A DNA stretch of 35,498 nt from an uncultured Clostridia bacterium (GTDB lineage: Bacteria; Bacillota_I; Bacilli_A; RF39; UBA660). How positions within the stretch are numbered: position 1 is the first letter of the stretch; each line of letters starts with the position of its first letter. The DNA is taken from positions 1-35,498 of the forward strand of contig CAMNBS010000003.1 of NCBI GenBank assembly GCA_946533175.1, in the 5' to 3' direction. This document shows positions 1 through 6,335 of this stretch, one piece after another. The position numbers were made by a program, and so were the translations under genes. The notes beneath the pieces are model-generated. The model had not been told where the DNA came from. It saw nothing but the letters and a program-made list of their open reading frames with translations, and made no database searches.

Positions 1-29
1 GTCACTCCCTATATATCTATTATTCTATC

Positions 30-57
30 AAAAAAAAAGACTATTGACTAGTCTTTT
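30..57 (-). terminator. Intrinsic terminator of hpf
   Basis: On the minus strand a 5-bp GACTA/TAGTC stem (39-43 with 49-53), extended by flanking A/T pairs, is followed by nine U. It lies about 80 nt past the hpf stop and is the only terminator candidate there. Confidence 0.8.
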
Positions 58-136
58 ACTTTGAATTTGTCTTGAAAGTTATCTTTAAATTGAATGTTTT
101 AATTTAGCTTATAAATATACTCAAAACTATTCTTTA

Positions 137-655
137 TTAACTTTCTATTATTCCATAACCTTGATCTTTACGTTTATATACAACACATACTGTATTAGTA
201 TCACTATCTTTATACATATAAAAATCATGTCCTGATAAATCCATTTGTAATATAGCTTCTTCAGCATTCATTGGTTTAACATCAACTTTTTTACGTTTAA
301 CAACATCATTATTTTCTTCTATTTCTAGTACATCATCAATATTAAATTCTTTTGCTTTAGATTTATTACGTGATTCTAATTTAGCCTTATTCTTGCGAAT
401 TTGTCTTTCTAATTTATTAATTAATAAATCAACTGCTGCATAAAAATCTTGTTGTTCTTCTTCAGCTCGTAAAATTAGAGTTTTAAGGGGAATAGTTACT
501 TCAACTTTTTGAGTATAACCACGAACCTTTACTAAAACGGTTGCCTTTGCTTTTTGATCAACTAAATATTTGTCAAGTTTACTTAATTTTTCTTTGACAT
601 ACCCTTTCATTGATTCAGTAATTTCAACTTTGTTTCCTCTGATAAGTATCTCCAT
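137..655 (-). CDS. hpf: Ribosome hibernation promoting factor, long form
   Basis: 172 residues, the usual length of long HPF (YvyD type). The N-terminal domain (about 1-100) starts MEILIRGNKVEITESMKGYV and has the beta-alpha-beta fold signature that binds the 30S decoding region. A charged linker (100-125) leads to the C-terminal dimerisation domain (about 127-172, with DFYMYKD and YGIIES). Family knowledge: this form pairs 70S ribosomes into inactive 100S dimers in stationary phase. The start is supported by AGGAG about 9 nt upstream. It is the last gene of a minus-strand series, followed by its own terminator. In B. subtilis the gene sits near secA-prfB; here prfB is 22 kb away. No clear sigma-A or sigma-B promoter is visible upstream. 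Confidence 0.95.
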   Translation of the reverse strand: MEILIRGNKVEITESMKGYVKEKLSKLDKYLVDQKAKATVLVKVRGYTQKVEVTIPLKTLILRAEEEQQDFYAAVDLLINKLERQIRKNKAKLESRNKSKAKEFNIDDVLEIEENNDVVKRKKVDVKPMNAEEAILQMDLSGHDFYMYKDSDTNTVCVVYKRKDQGYGIIES

Positions 656-744
656 ATTATCATCTCCTTGTATAAATAATATATCACAAAACAGTTAAAA
701 TTACTACGATTTTACATGATAAAAAAAATTATTTACATAATAAA

Positions 745-776
745 ACCACTAACAATTATTTTCCTTTGCTAGTGGT
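745..776. terminator. Probable terminator after csp
   Basis: Stem ACCACTA/TAGTGGT (745-751 with 770-776) with A- and T-runs on both sides. On minus the tail is UUUUAUUA, weaker than on plus, but it lies 25 nt past the csp stop. Confidence 0.6.
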
Positions 777-800
777 CTTTTTTACTGCTAACATATCAAA

Positions 801-1019
801 TTACACAATGATTTCATCATTTACTACTGATACATTTGTTGCCTGATATCCCTTCGATGTATCAAGTAAAGTAAACTCAACACATTGTCCTTCCGTTAAA
901 CTCTTATAACCATCCTGATTAATTGCAGAATAATGGACGAAAATATCATCCTTATCTGTATATTCAATAAAACCATACCCTTTTTCATTATTAAACCACT
1001 TAACTCTACCTCTAACCAC
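801..1019 (-). CDS. csp: Cold shock protein (CSD family)
   Basis: 72 residues, one cold-shock OB-fold domain. RNP1 is KGYGFIEY (about 14-21) and RNP2 is DIFVHY (about 25-30), the two aromatic and basic RNA-binding motifs; VKWFN near the N-terminus is also typical. Family role: single-stranded RNA/DNA chaperone acting on mRNA structure and transcription. The start is a GTG codon: no in-frame ATG lies nearby and the family begins just before the VKWFN block. A GAGAG purine run about 10 nt upstream is a plausible but weak ribosome binding site. It has its own sigma-A-like promoter (1073-1101), whose -35 lies in a perfect palindrome, and a leader of about 50 nt rich in A and G. Confidence 0.93.
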   Translation of the reverse strand: MVRGRVKWFNNEKGYGFIEYTDKDDIFVHYSAINQDGYKSLTEGQCVEFTLLDTSKGYQATNVSVVNDEIIV

Positions 1020-1072
1020 GTTAATATCTCTCTTTCTTTTTTTTATTTAAGCAACCTAACACGCACCACTTT

Positions 1073-1101
1073 ATCGTATCAAAAATGCCATATTATGGCA
1101 A
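1073..1101 (-). promoter_or_regulatory. Sigma-A-like promoter of csp with palindrome
   Basis: Minus strand: -35 TTGCCA (1096-1101), 17-nt spacer, -10 TACGAT (1073-1078). The palindrome TGCCATA-T-TATGGCA (1086-1100) overlaps the -35 and spacer. The arrangement suggests an operator, which is inference. Confidence 0.5.
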
Positions 1102-1144
1102 GATTTTTTTACATTTTTTCTTCAAAAAAAACTTTAACTGTAAA

Positions 1145-1183
1145 GAAAAAAGATTATTCTTTATTTTCTCTTTTGAATAATCT
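1145..1183 (-). terminator. Intrinsic terminator inside the end of tagO
   Basis: A 9-bp stem pairs 1175-1183 with 1151-1159, followed by CUUUUUUC on minus. The tagO stop (1154-1156) lies in the 3' arm, so the terminator is built from the last ten codons. Confidence 0.75.
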
Positions 1184-2215
1184 TTTACTAGTAATAATAT
1201 CCGTTTTTAAAACAAATACTAACACAATAATAAATAATATTCCATAAATAATACGACCAATAAAAATATCTTTTGTATCATTCAATGTATACAAGATTGA
1301 TGCTATAGCAAAGAGAATATTTATACCATAAATAATTAATACGGTATTGCGATGTGAAAAACGCATTTTTAATAATTGATGATGCAAGTGTTGCTTGTCT
1401 GGTTCACTTATTTTTTTATGATTAACAAGTCTTCGAATAATAGCAAATAAAGTATCTAAAATAGGAACTGCTAAAATCATTAAAGGAATAAATACAGATG
1501 TTATGGCTGTAGTCTTAAATCCTAATAAAGAAAGTACAGCAATAGAAAATCCCATAAATAAAGCTCCAGAATCTCCAGCAAATATTTTAGCGGGATGAAA
1601 ATTATGAACTAAGAATCCTAAGGTACTACCTAGCATAATTAAAGATAGTAAAAATTCTAGTTCCCCAAATCTTCCCTGAAAGAAACATATTACAATTGTT
1701 GAAATATAAAAAATACTTGAAATACCACCGGATAAACCATCTAATCCATCAATTAAATTAATAATATTGGTACAAGCCACAATAAATAATATTGTAATTG
1801 GATAAGCAAAAATACCAAAAGATATATCTAAACCTAAAATAGTAACATTCTCTAGTAAAATATTTCCATAAAAGGTAATAACACTACTAGCTATTATTTG
1901 ACCTAATAGTTTTGCTTTAGCACTAATCGGCTTTATATCATCAATCATTCCTGTTAAAACAATAATAAAACTTCCAATTAGAATAGAATTCATCTGAATA
2001 GTGTTATGGCCAAAAATCATATATCCTAATAAAAATCCTGCAAAAATACCTAAACCACCTAATCTTGGTATAGGCTTAGTATGAACCTTTCTGGCATCTG
2101 GAATATCCAGAGCATTAATATGAATAGCAATCTTTTTAATAAATGGCGTTATTATCGCCACAATTACCATACACACACCAACCACTAATAAACTATATTT
2201 TACTTCTTCACTCAT
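1154..2215 (-). CDS. tagO: Undecaprenyl-phosphate GlcNAc-1-phosphate transferase
   Basis: 353 residues, polytopic (about ten hydrophobic segments), of the MraY/WecA/TagO polyprenyl-phosphate sugar-1-phosphate transferase family. Visible motifs in order: RKVHTKPIPRLGG (about 42-54), the catalytic DDIKP (92-96), NLIDGLDGLSGG (153-164), IFAGDSGA (near 214), and the cytosolic HLHH motif (near 288), which marks the WecA/TagO branch rather than MraY. Family role: transfer of GlcNAc-1-P to undecaprenyl phosphate, the first step of wall teichoic acid or related glycopolymers. GAGG precedes the ATG by 6 nt. It follows the metallophosphoesterase with an 80-nt gap; a TATAAT is present there but has no good -35. 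No glycopolymer cluster is in this window, so the final polymer is unknown. Confidence 0.9.
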   Translation of the reverse strand: MSEEVKYSLLVVGVCMVIVAIITPFIKKIAIHINALDIPDARKVHTKPIPRLGGLGIFAGFLLGYMIFGHNTIQMNSILIGSFIIVLTGMIDDIKPISAKAKLLGQIIASSVITFYGNILLENVTILGLDISFGIFAYPITILFIVACTNIINLIDGLDGLSGGISSIFYISTIVICFFQGRFGELEFLLSLIMLGSTLGFLVHNFHPAKIFAGDSGALFMGFSIAVLSLLGFKTTAITSVFIPLMILAVPILDTLFAIIRRLVNHKKISEPDKQHLHHQLLKMRFSHRNTVLIIYGINILFAIASILYTLNDTKDIFIGRIIYGILFIIVLVFVLKTDIITSKRLFKRENKE

Positions 2216-2295
2216 AACTACCTCAAAAATAATTGTATCAAATTAACAAAAAAATATCTATAATTATACAAAAAATACCGCACATTGACATTAAC

Positions 2296-3375
2296 TTATG
2301 AATTTGTAATATCAATAATACCAATTTCTGAATATGTACCTGTCTTAAACATTATTGCCCAATCAGATATACCTGAATTAACAATAAAATTAGTACTCCC
2401 TCTTGTATGTAATCCATACACTTCATCATTGGCATGCATTAATATACCAATTAGTCCAAGGGGTATTAATTGTCCACCATGGGTATGACCAGATAATACT
2501 AAATCAACTTTATTCATTTCGTTTTGATAATCATTAGGTTGATGATTTAAATCAATAACATACTTTTTTTTATCAAGATTCATCGTTAACTCATCAATAC
2601 TCTTTCTTGATGGATCACTGCGATCTTTTCTTCCAATTAAGTAAATATAATCGTTAATATTAGCAATATCATCTTCCAATACATGAACATTATGTTCTTT
2701 AAATTTAGAAACTAAATCATCATAACTAAAATCACGTGATTGATAATAACCTTTATCATGATTACCATTTACATAATATATGCCATATTTAGGTTTTAAT
2801 TCTTCAAAAGCTTCAATACTTTTTTCCATATCACTTCTTTTCGTATCATCATCAACAAAATCCCCAGTAATAACAACTATATCACATTCAATATTACTCA
2901 ATTTTTGTATTTTTCTATAAAATTCTTCCCCATCAAAGGTTGTTCCCATATGTGCATCAGATATTTGAATAATACGAAAATTTTCGCTACCTAAGTCTTT
3001 ATTAGTGTAAATAACATAATGTGTTTCAAATACATGATAATTTAAATAAATACCAATTCCTAAATAAATAACGGTTATCATTAAGCCAATTAAATAAGCA
3101 TAATTATAAGAATAATTCTTCTTAATACTTTTATTAACTATTTTCATAACTATTTCACTTATAAATATAAAAAACATTAAATGTAATAACACGATCACAA
3201 AATTAACTAAACCTATAATTATATATAAAATAACCAATGGTAAGACTAAACATAATAATCTCAAATATTTATTATTAATCTGCTTTATAAAAGAAATATT
3301 TTTCATTTTATTTAAAACATAATAAATCGCATAAAATAAGATGATAATAGCTAAAATAATAATTATATAAAACAT
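2296..3375 (-). CDS. Membrane-anchored metallophosphoesterase (YkuE/YaeI type)
   Basis: 359 residues. Roughly the first 120 are four hydrophobic segments; the rest is a calcineurin-like phosphoesterase domain. Metal-binding motifs are all present: DAHMG (near 139), GDFVDDD (about 170), the GNHD box (about 203) and GHTHGGQ (about 295). Family members of this architecture are thought to cleave phosphomonoesters or diesters of membrane lipids at the outer face, but the substrate cannot be told here. The gene follows the mbl terminator; AGAGG precedes the ATG and a TATAAT sits just upstream without a clear -35, so it may depend on read-through from mbl. Placement between mbl and tagO hints at envelope lipid work, which is inference. 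Confidence 0.88.
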   Translation of the reverse strand: MFYIIIILAIIILFYAIYYVLNKMKNISFIKQINNKYLRLLCLVLPLVILYIIIGLVNFVIVLLHLMFFIFISEIVMKIVNKSIKKNYSYNYAYLIGLMITVIYLGIGIYLNYHVFETHYVIYTNKDLGSENFRIIQISDAHMGTTFDGEEFYRKIQKLSNIECDIVVITGDFVDDDTKRSDMEKSIEAFEELKPKYGIYYVNGNHDKGYYQSRDFSYDDLVSKFKEHNVHVLEDDIANINDYIYLIGRKDRSDPSRKSIDELTMNLDKKKYVIDLNHQPNDYQNEMNKVDLVLSGHTHGGQLIPLGLIGILMHANDEVYGLHTRGSTNFIVNSGISDWAIMFKTGTYSEIGIIDITNS

Positions 3376-3404
3376 ATATACCTCTTTTTAATTATATTAG
3401 AAAA

Positions 3405-3431
3405 AAAGAAAAAAAGAAAGATTATCTTTCT
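3405..3431 (-). terminator. Terminator of mbl with the stop codon as its loop
   Basis: The 7-bp stem AGAAAGA/TCTTTCT (3415-3421 with 3425-3431) has a 3-nt loop that is exactly the TAA stop of mbl. On minus it is followed by a long U-rich tract broken by single C residues. Confidence 0.65.
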
Positions 3432-4408
3432 AATAAATATATATTATCTAATAATATTCCCGTACCTTCAACAACACTAGTTAATGGGTTAGATGCCAAT
3501 TTTACTGCTACTTCCAACTCTTTACTAAATAGTTTTTCCATTCCATTAATTAAAGATCCTCCACCAGTTAATATTATTCCATTTTCCATAATATCTGCTG
3601 ATAGTTCAGGTGGTGTCTCTTCTAAAACCTGCTTTGCGGCATTAATTATTTTTTCAATATCGTTTTTTAAAGCTAAAGATACTTCATCACTATATATAAT
3701 AATGGTCTTTGGAAGTCCAGTCATTAAATCTCTTCCTTTTACTTTATAAGACTTTTTCTTATCATTCTCATTTTTAACAACAGTACCAATTTCTTTTTTT
3801 ATTAGTTCTGCCGTTCTTTCACCAATTAATAATTTATGTTTTTCTTTAAGATAATTTTTAATATTATTATCAAAGGAATTACCCGCAATTTTCAAAGATT
3901 TTGATAAGACAATGTCTCCTAAAGACAAAACAGCAATATCGGTTGTTCCACCACCAATATCAATAATCATATTACCATTTGGTTTACTAATATCAAGTCC
4001 TGTTCCTATCGCAGCTACTTTAGGTTCTTCTTCTAAAAAAACTTTTTTAGCTCCTAATCTTTCAGCTGCTTCCCGGATAGCATTTTTTTCTACTTTTGTT
4101 GTATCTGTTGGACAACAAATAATTATTCTTGGCTTTCGAAAACCCCATCCTTTTACTTTATTAATAAAGTAATTTAACATTAATAATGTTACATCAAAAT
4201 CAGCAATTACACCGTCACGCATTGGTTTTATTGCTTCATACTTTCCTGGAGTTTTTCCTAACATAAGGTACGCATCACTACCAAAAGCAAGAGGCTTTTT
4301 ACTTGTTTTTTCTAAAGCTACAACGCTAGGCTCATTTAAAACAATACCTTCACCTTTAATATATATAAGTACATTTGCCGTCCCTAAATCTATTCCTATA
4401 TCTTTCAT
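3422..4408 (-). CDS. mbl: MreB/Mbl-family actin-like rod-shape protein
   Basis: 328 residues, full length for MreB/Mbl. Nucleotide-binding motifs of the actin fold are present: phosphate 1 DLGTANVLIY (about 7-16), phosphate 2 DIGGGTTDIAVLS (about 150-162), and the adenosine motif TGGGSLINGM (about 281-290). Family role: membrane-associated filaments that guide lateral wall synthesis for rod shape. I call it Mbl because it lies 22 nt downstream of a SpoIIID-like gene, as mbl does in B. subtilis; sequence alone cannot separate it from MreB or MreBH. A GGTGA ribosome binding site precedes the ATG, and a terminator is wrapped around its stop codon. No mreC or mreD is in this window. Confidence 0.92.
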   Translation of the reverse strand: MKDIGIDLGTANVLIYIKGEGIVLNEPSVVALEKTSKKPLAFGSDAYLMLGKTPGKYEAIKPMRDGVIADFDVTLLMLNYFINKVKGWGFRKPRIIICCPTDTTKVEKNAIREAAERLGAKKVFLEEEPKVAAIGTGLDISKPNGNMIIDIGGGTTDIAVLSLGDIVLSKSLKIAGNSFDNNIKNYLKEKHKLLIGERTAELIKKEIGTVVKNENDKKKSYKVKGRDLMTGLPKTIIIYSDEVSLALKNDIEKIINAAKQVLEETPPELSADIMENGIILTGGGSLINGMEKLFSKELEVAVKLASNPLTSVVEGTGILLDNIYLLER

Positions 4409-4430
4409 ATCGTCACCATTATTATTATGA

Positions 4431-4619
4431 CTAACTTTTCTCTTTTAATACTTGATAAACACGATTATACAGCTTTGTATCAAAAAATTTCAATTTGTTA
4501 TTTAAATCATCATATATAATATCTTCATTCACATGCAAAATATTCGATAATTCACTATAATTTTTATTCAAAGACAATAAAAGTCGACATTCTATTAATA
4601 TTCTATCTATCTCAGTCAT
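4431..4619 (-). CDS. spoIIID: SpoIIID-like sporulation regulator, short
   Basis: 62 residues, against about 90 for B. subtilis SpoIIID. The central pattern matches SpoIIID: an N-terminal helix (ILIECRLLL), a helix-turn-helix (YSELSNILHVNEDIIYDDLN, about 20-39), then NKLKFFDTKLYNRVYQVL, which parallels its ERLPEINPDLANEVKEIL. The basic C-terminal tail that contributes to DNA contacts in B. subtilis is absent. Known role: mother-cell DNA-binding protein that activates or represses part of the sigma-E regulon. Position supports the call: spoIIQ is upstream and mbl directly downstream. The start is preceded by AAGGGTGA. A possible sigma-E-type element lies upstream (4633-4661). The sequence is divergent, so function is inferred mainly from the helix-turn-helix and synteny. 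Confidence 0.7.
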   Translation of the reverse strand: MTEIDRILIECRLLLSLNKNYSELSNILHVNEDIIYDDLNNKLKFFDTKLYNRVYQVLKEKS

Positions 4620-4632
4620 ATTTCACCCTTAA

Positions 4633-4661
4633 ATTCTATTAAAAAAGATGATTAAATATCA
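4633..4661 (-). promoter_or_regulatory. Possible sigma-E-like promoter for spoIIID-mbl
   Basis: Minus strand: TGATATT (4655-4661), 14-nt spacer, AATAGAAT (4633-4640), compared with the B. subtilis sigma-E pattern KMATATT / CATACAAT. The -10 is only 13 nt from the ATG, so the leader would be very short. Tentative. Confidence 0.3.
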
Positions 4662-4663
4662 CC
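4640..4663 (-). terminator. Terminator across the spoIIQ stop
   Basis: A 6-bp stem with one G-U pair (4658-4663 with 4647-4652) is followed by U7 on minus. The 5-nt loop (4653-4657) holds two bases of the TAA stop (4652-4654). Confidence 0.5.
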
Positions 4664-5284
4664 TAATTTTTTACCAATGCATTTAAGAGGATCTATTGTT
4701 TCACCACTTTTATAAATTTCTAAATGCAAATGATTTCCTAATTCTTTATCAATATTATTTTTACCACTCGTACCTATTTTTTGTCCAGAGAGAATAACAT
4801 CACCCCTACTAACATCAACTTCTCCTAAACTTTGATATACACTTATTACCTCTCCATTATGTCTTACTTTTACTGTTTTTCCAAGTAATTCATCTTCACT
4901 AACGTCAATTACAGTGCCATCATAGATAGATAAAACATCAAATGTTTCCTCTAAATAATAATCAATTCCTGTATTTGGCATATAAGTATCAGCATAAAAA
5001 ACAATTGATTTTGCCTTTTGTTCTTCATTATCACTAGCATTATAATAATATCGGGCAATCTTCATATTTTCTTGTGAATAAGGATTATTTATTTTTTCTA
5101 CCGTATTAATTATTGGAATAGTACGATTTAAAATAGTATTAGTAACAAAAGTAATATTCTCCATATCTACAGTATTTGTATATTTATCATAAGCTTTTTT
5201 AGTAAAATAAATACCAACTGTTACCGAAAATAAAAATAATAAATATAATGTAGGAATTAAATATGATTTTCTTTTTCTTTTCAT
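4652..5284 (-). CDS. spoIIQ: SpoIIQ, forespore LytM/M23-like protein
   Basis: 210 residues: a basic N-terminus, one membrane segment (about 8-28), a linker, and a LytM/M23 domain (about 95-205). The C-terminal half matches Bacillus SpoIIQ closely: VYQSLGEV (149-156), GTSGKN (171-176), GNHLHLEI (183-190) and DPLKCIG. The HxxxD zinc motif reads NTGID, so the first zinc His is Asn104, while D108 and H187 remain. B. subtilis SpoIIQ also lacks this ligand, so a structural, non-enzymatic role is expected. Known role: it spans the forespore membrane and zips to SpoIIIAH across the intermembrane space during engulfment. GAGGTG precedes the ATG; a GTATA/CATAATG promoter-like element lies upstream. Downstream is spoIIID, as in Bacillus. 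Confidence 0.9.
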   Translation of the reverse strand: MKRKRKSYLIPTLYLLFLFSVTVGIYFTKKAYDKYTNTVDMENITFVTNTILNRTIPIINTVEKINNPYSQENMKIARYYYNASDNEEQKAKSIVFYADTYMPNTGIDYYLEETFDVLSIYDGTVIDVSEDELLGKTVKVRHNGEVISVYQSLGEVDVSRGDVILSGQKIGTSGKNNIDKELGNHLHLEIYKSGETIDPLKCIGKKLGDI

Positions 5285-5302
5285 TTATTCACCTCACATT
5301 TT

Positions 5303-5332
5303 CATTATGAACAAAAAATCAAACTTTTATAC
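5303..5332 (-). promoter_or_regulatory. Possible forespore (sigma-F/G-like) promoter of spoIIQ
   Basis: Minus strand: GTATA (5328-5332), 18-nt spacer, CATAATG (5303-5309). The -35 fits GYWTA/GHATR; the -10 is near the sigma-G form CATnnTA. It overlaps the ywzB terminator loop. spoIIR has the same arrangement. Confidence 0.4.
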
Positions 5333-5345
5333 TAAAAAAGTTTGA
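5313..5345 (-). terminator. Terminator with the ywzB stop in its loop
   Basis: A perfect 10-bp stem (5336-5345 with 5319-5328) has a 7-nt loop (5329-5335) that contains the TAG stop of ywzB (5332-5334). Six U follow on minus. Confidence 0.8.
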
Positions 5346-5523
5346 TAACCGCTAAATCATATAAAAAATTAGTAAGCAAATAAATAATAATTAAAACCAT
5401 AATAACATAAAATACTCTAGCTTTGATAACTTGATTTTTTTTAAAGATACTATTAATATTTACAGCATCAAAAGACCATATAACAATAATACTACTCACA
5501 ATATATAATAAAAATTTAAGCAT
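5332..5523 (-). CDS. ywzB: DUF1146 (YwzB-like) small membrane protein
   Basis: 63 residues from the start chosen here. There are two membrane segments (about 2-20 and 36-56) around a cytosolic stretch with KKNQVIKARVFYVI, matching the DUF1146/YwzB pattern (W, then N-I, then KK, QxRxLY, and LTNFLYD at the end). Function is unknown. I prefer the ATG at 5523 over the one at 5541 because GGAAAG sits about 6 nt upstream of it and it overlaps the rpiB stop by 8 nt, a normal coupling. In B. subtilis ywzB lies upstream of murAA-spoIID-spoIIQ, so the position before spoIIQ fits. Confidence 0.8.
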   Translation of the reverse strand: MLKFLLYIVSSIIVIWSFDAVNINSIFKKNQVIKARVFYVIMVLIIIYLLTNFLYDLAVIKLF

Positions 5524-5968
5524 GATACTTTCCACTTTCAATATCTTTTAATTTATTAAGACGTTTTATATGCTTATCTAAATTAGAAAATGGTGTTGTA
5601 ATAAATGTTTCAATAATTCTAATAGCTTTTTCAAAAGACATTTTTTCACCAAACGCAATAGCATTTGTATCATTATCACTTCTTGTATGTAATGCTTCTT
5701 CTTCATCACTTACTTTAGCACAATAAATTCCTTTTATCTTATTTAAAGCTATACTTATACCAATTCCACTACCACAAATAGCAATACCAAAATCAACTTC
5801 ATGATTTACAATTCCTTTTCCTAGTTTATAAGCAAAATCTGGATAATCACAAGATATATCGCTATTAGTGCCATAATCAATAATAGAATACCCTTTTTTA
5901 GATAAATAATTTATTAATTCATTTTTTAATTTAAAACCACGATGGTCTGAAGCAAATCCTAATTTCAT
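5516..5968 (-). CDS. rpiB: Ribose-5-phosphate isomerase B (RpiB/LacAB family)
   Basis: 150 residues from MKLGFASDHRG, the family N-terminus. Visible features: ASDHRG (5-10) for phosphate binding, DYGTNSDISCDYPDFA (about 34-49), GIAICGSGIGISIALNK with the catalytic Cys, and the ARSDND-like TRSDNDTNAIAFG. Reaction: ribose 5-phosphate to ribulose 5-phosphate in the pentose phosphate pathway. The start at 5968 is chosen because GGTGGTGAT precedes it; the upstream ATG at 5983 falls on that ribosome binding site. B. subtilis ywlF occupies a similar place after spoIIR. It is translationally coupled to the ywzB-like gene. Confidence 0.9.
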   Translation of the reverse strand: MKLGFASDHRGFKLKNELINYLSKKGYSIIDYGTNSDISCDYPDFAYKLGKGIVNHEVDFGIAICGSGIGISIALNKIKGIYCAKVSDEEEALHTRSDNDTNAIAFGEKMSFEKAIRIIETFITTPFSNLDKHIKRLNKLKDIESGKYHA

Positions 5969-6003
5969 TTTTATCACCACCATAAATATATCATATTTTA
6001 TAA

Positions 6004-6034
6004 TAAAAAAAAAGTTAAATTCTAAGATCTAACT
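6004..6034 (-). terminator. Intrinsic terminator of rpmE
   Basis: An 8-bp stem with one G-U pair (6027-6034 with 6013-6020) is followed by U9 on minus. The stem begins inside the TAG stop (6033-6035). Confidence 0.7.
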
Positions 6035-6239
6035 AATTTTCAAAACCATATTTTTTATTAAATTTATCAACACGTCCAGTTTTAGAACCACGAGCTTGTT
6101 TACCAGTAAAAAATGGATGACATTTTGAACATATTTCAACATTAATTTCTTTCTTTGTTGAACGAGTTTTAAATGTTTCACCACAAGCACATGTTACTAC
6201 TGAATCAACGTATTCTACCTTTTTAGCTTCCTTTGCCAT
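6033..6239 (-). CDS. rpmE: Ribosomal protein L31, zinc-binding type
   Basis: 68 residues, normal L31 size. The zinc ribbon is intact: CAC (17-19) and CSKCHP (about 37-42) supply the four Cys. FTGKQ and [11 protein letters not shown] are the conserved C-terminal blocks. The N-terminus ([15 protein letters not shown]) lacks the usual IHP motif, so it is a divergent start rather than a mis-called one: AAGGAG lies 5-6 nt upstream of the ATG and no better start exists. Role: large-subunit protein bridging to the 30S head. It has its own promoter and a perfect hairpin at the predicted mRNA 5' end. In B. subtilis rpmE follows murAB-rho; rho is missing here. Confidence 0.95.
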   Translation of the reverse strand: MAKEAKKVEYVDSVVTCACGETFKTRSTKKEINVEICSKCHPFFTGKQARGSKTGRVDKFNKKYGFEN

Positions 6240-6271
6240 TATTTATTCTCCTTTCGCCATGAACTTAATCA

Positions 6272-6289
6272 TAGTAATACAAATTACTA
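6272..6289 (-). promoter_or_regulatory. Leader hairpin of rpmE
   Basis: Perfect 7-bp inverted repeat TAGTAAT-TTGT-ATTACTA on minus, placed at the predicted transcription start. It could be a 5'-end stabiliser or an L31 autoregulatory site, both inferred. Confidence 0.45.
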
Positions 6290-6293
6290 GGAT

Positions 6294-6322
6294 ATTATAA
6301 CAACAAACATAGGAAAAATCAA
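6294..6322 (-). promoter_or_regulatory. Sigma-A promoter of rpmE
   Basis: Minus strand: -35 TTGATT (6317-6322), 17-nt spacer, perfect -10 TATAAT (6294-6299). Confidence 0.65.
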
Positions 6323-6335
6323 GCTTTTTATGATT
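6314..6335 (-). terminator. Weak terminator after the SGNH gene
   Basis: A 5-bp stem AATCA/TGATT (6331-6335 with 6317-6321) with a 9-nt loop and a UUUUUCC tail. It begins inside the stop codon and overlaps the rpmE -35. Confidence 0.35.

Noticed and set aside
656-744. Promoter of hpf, including a sigma-B or sigma-H type
   Set aside because: TATATT and TATTAT are present, but no -35 at proper spacing and no sigma-B (GTTTAA/GGGTAT) or sigma-H pattern could be seen.
54-801. Mollicute-type code (TGA as Trp)
   Set aside because: Trp is encoded by TGG in the conserved positions checked, TGA ends real genes, and RF2 with its frameshift is present.
933-1247. Plus-strand frame of 104 codons
   Set aside because: It lies antisense over csp, its promoter and the end of tagO, with a Lys/Phe/Asn/Leu-rich composition typical of AT-rich noise and no ribosome binding site.
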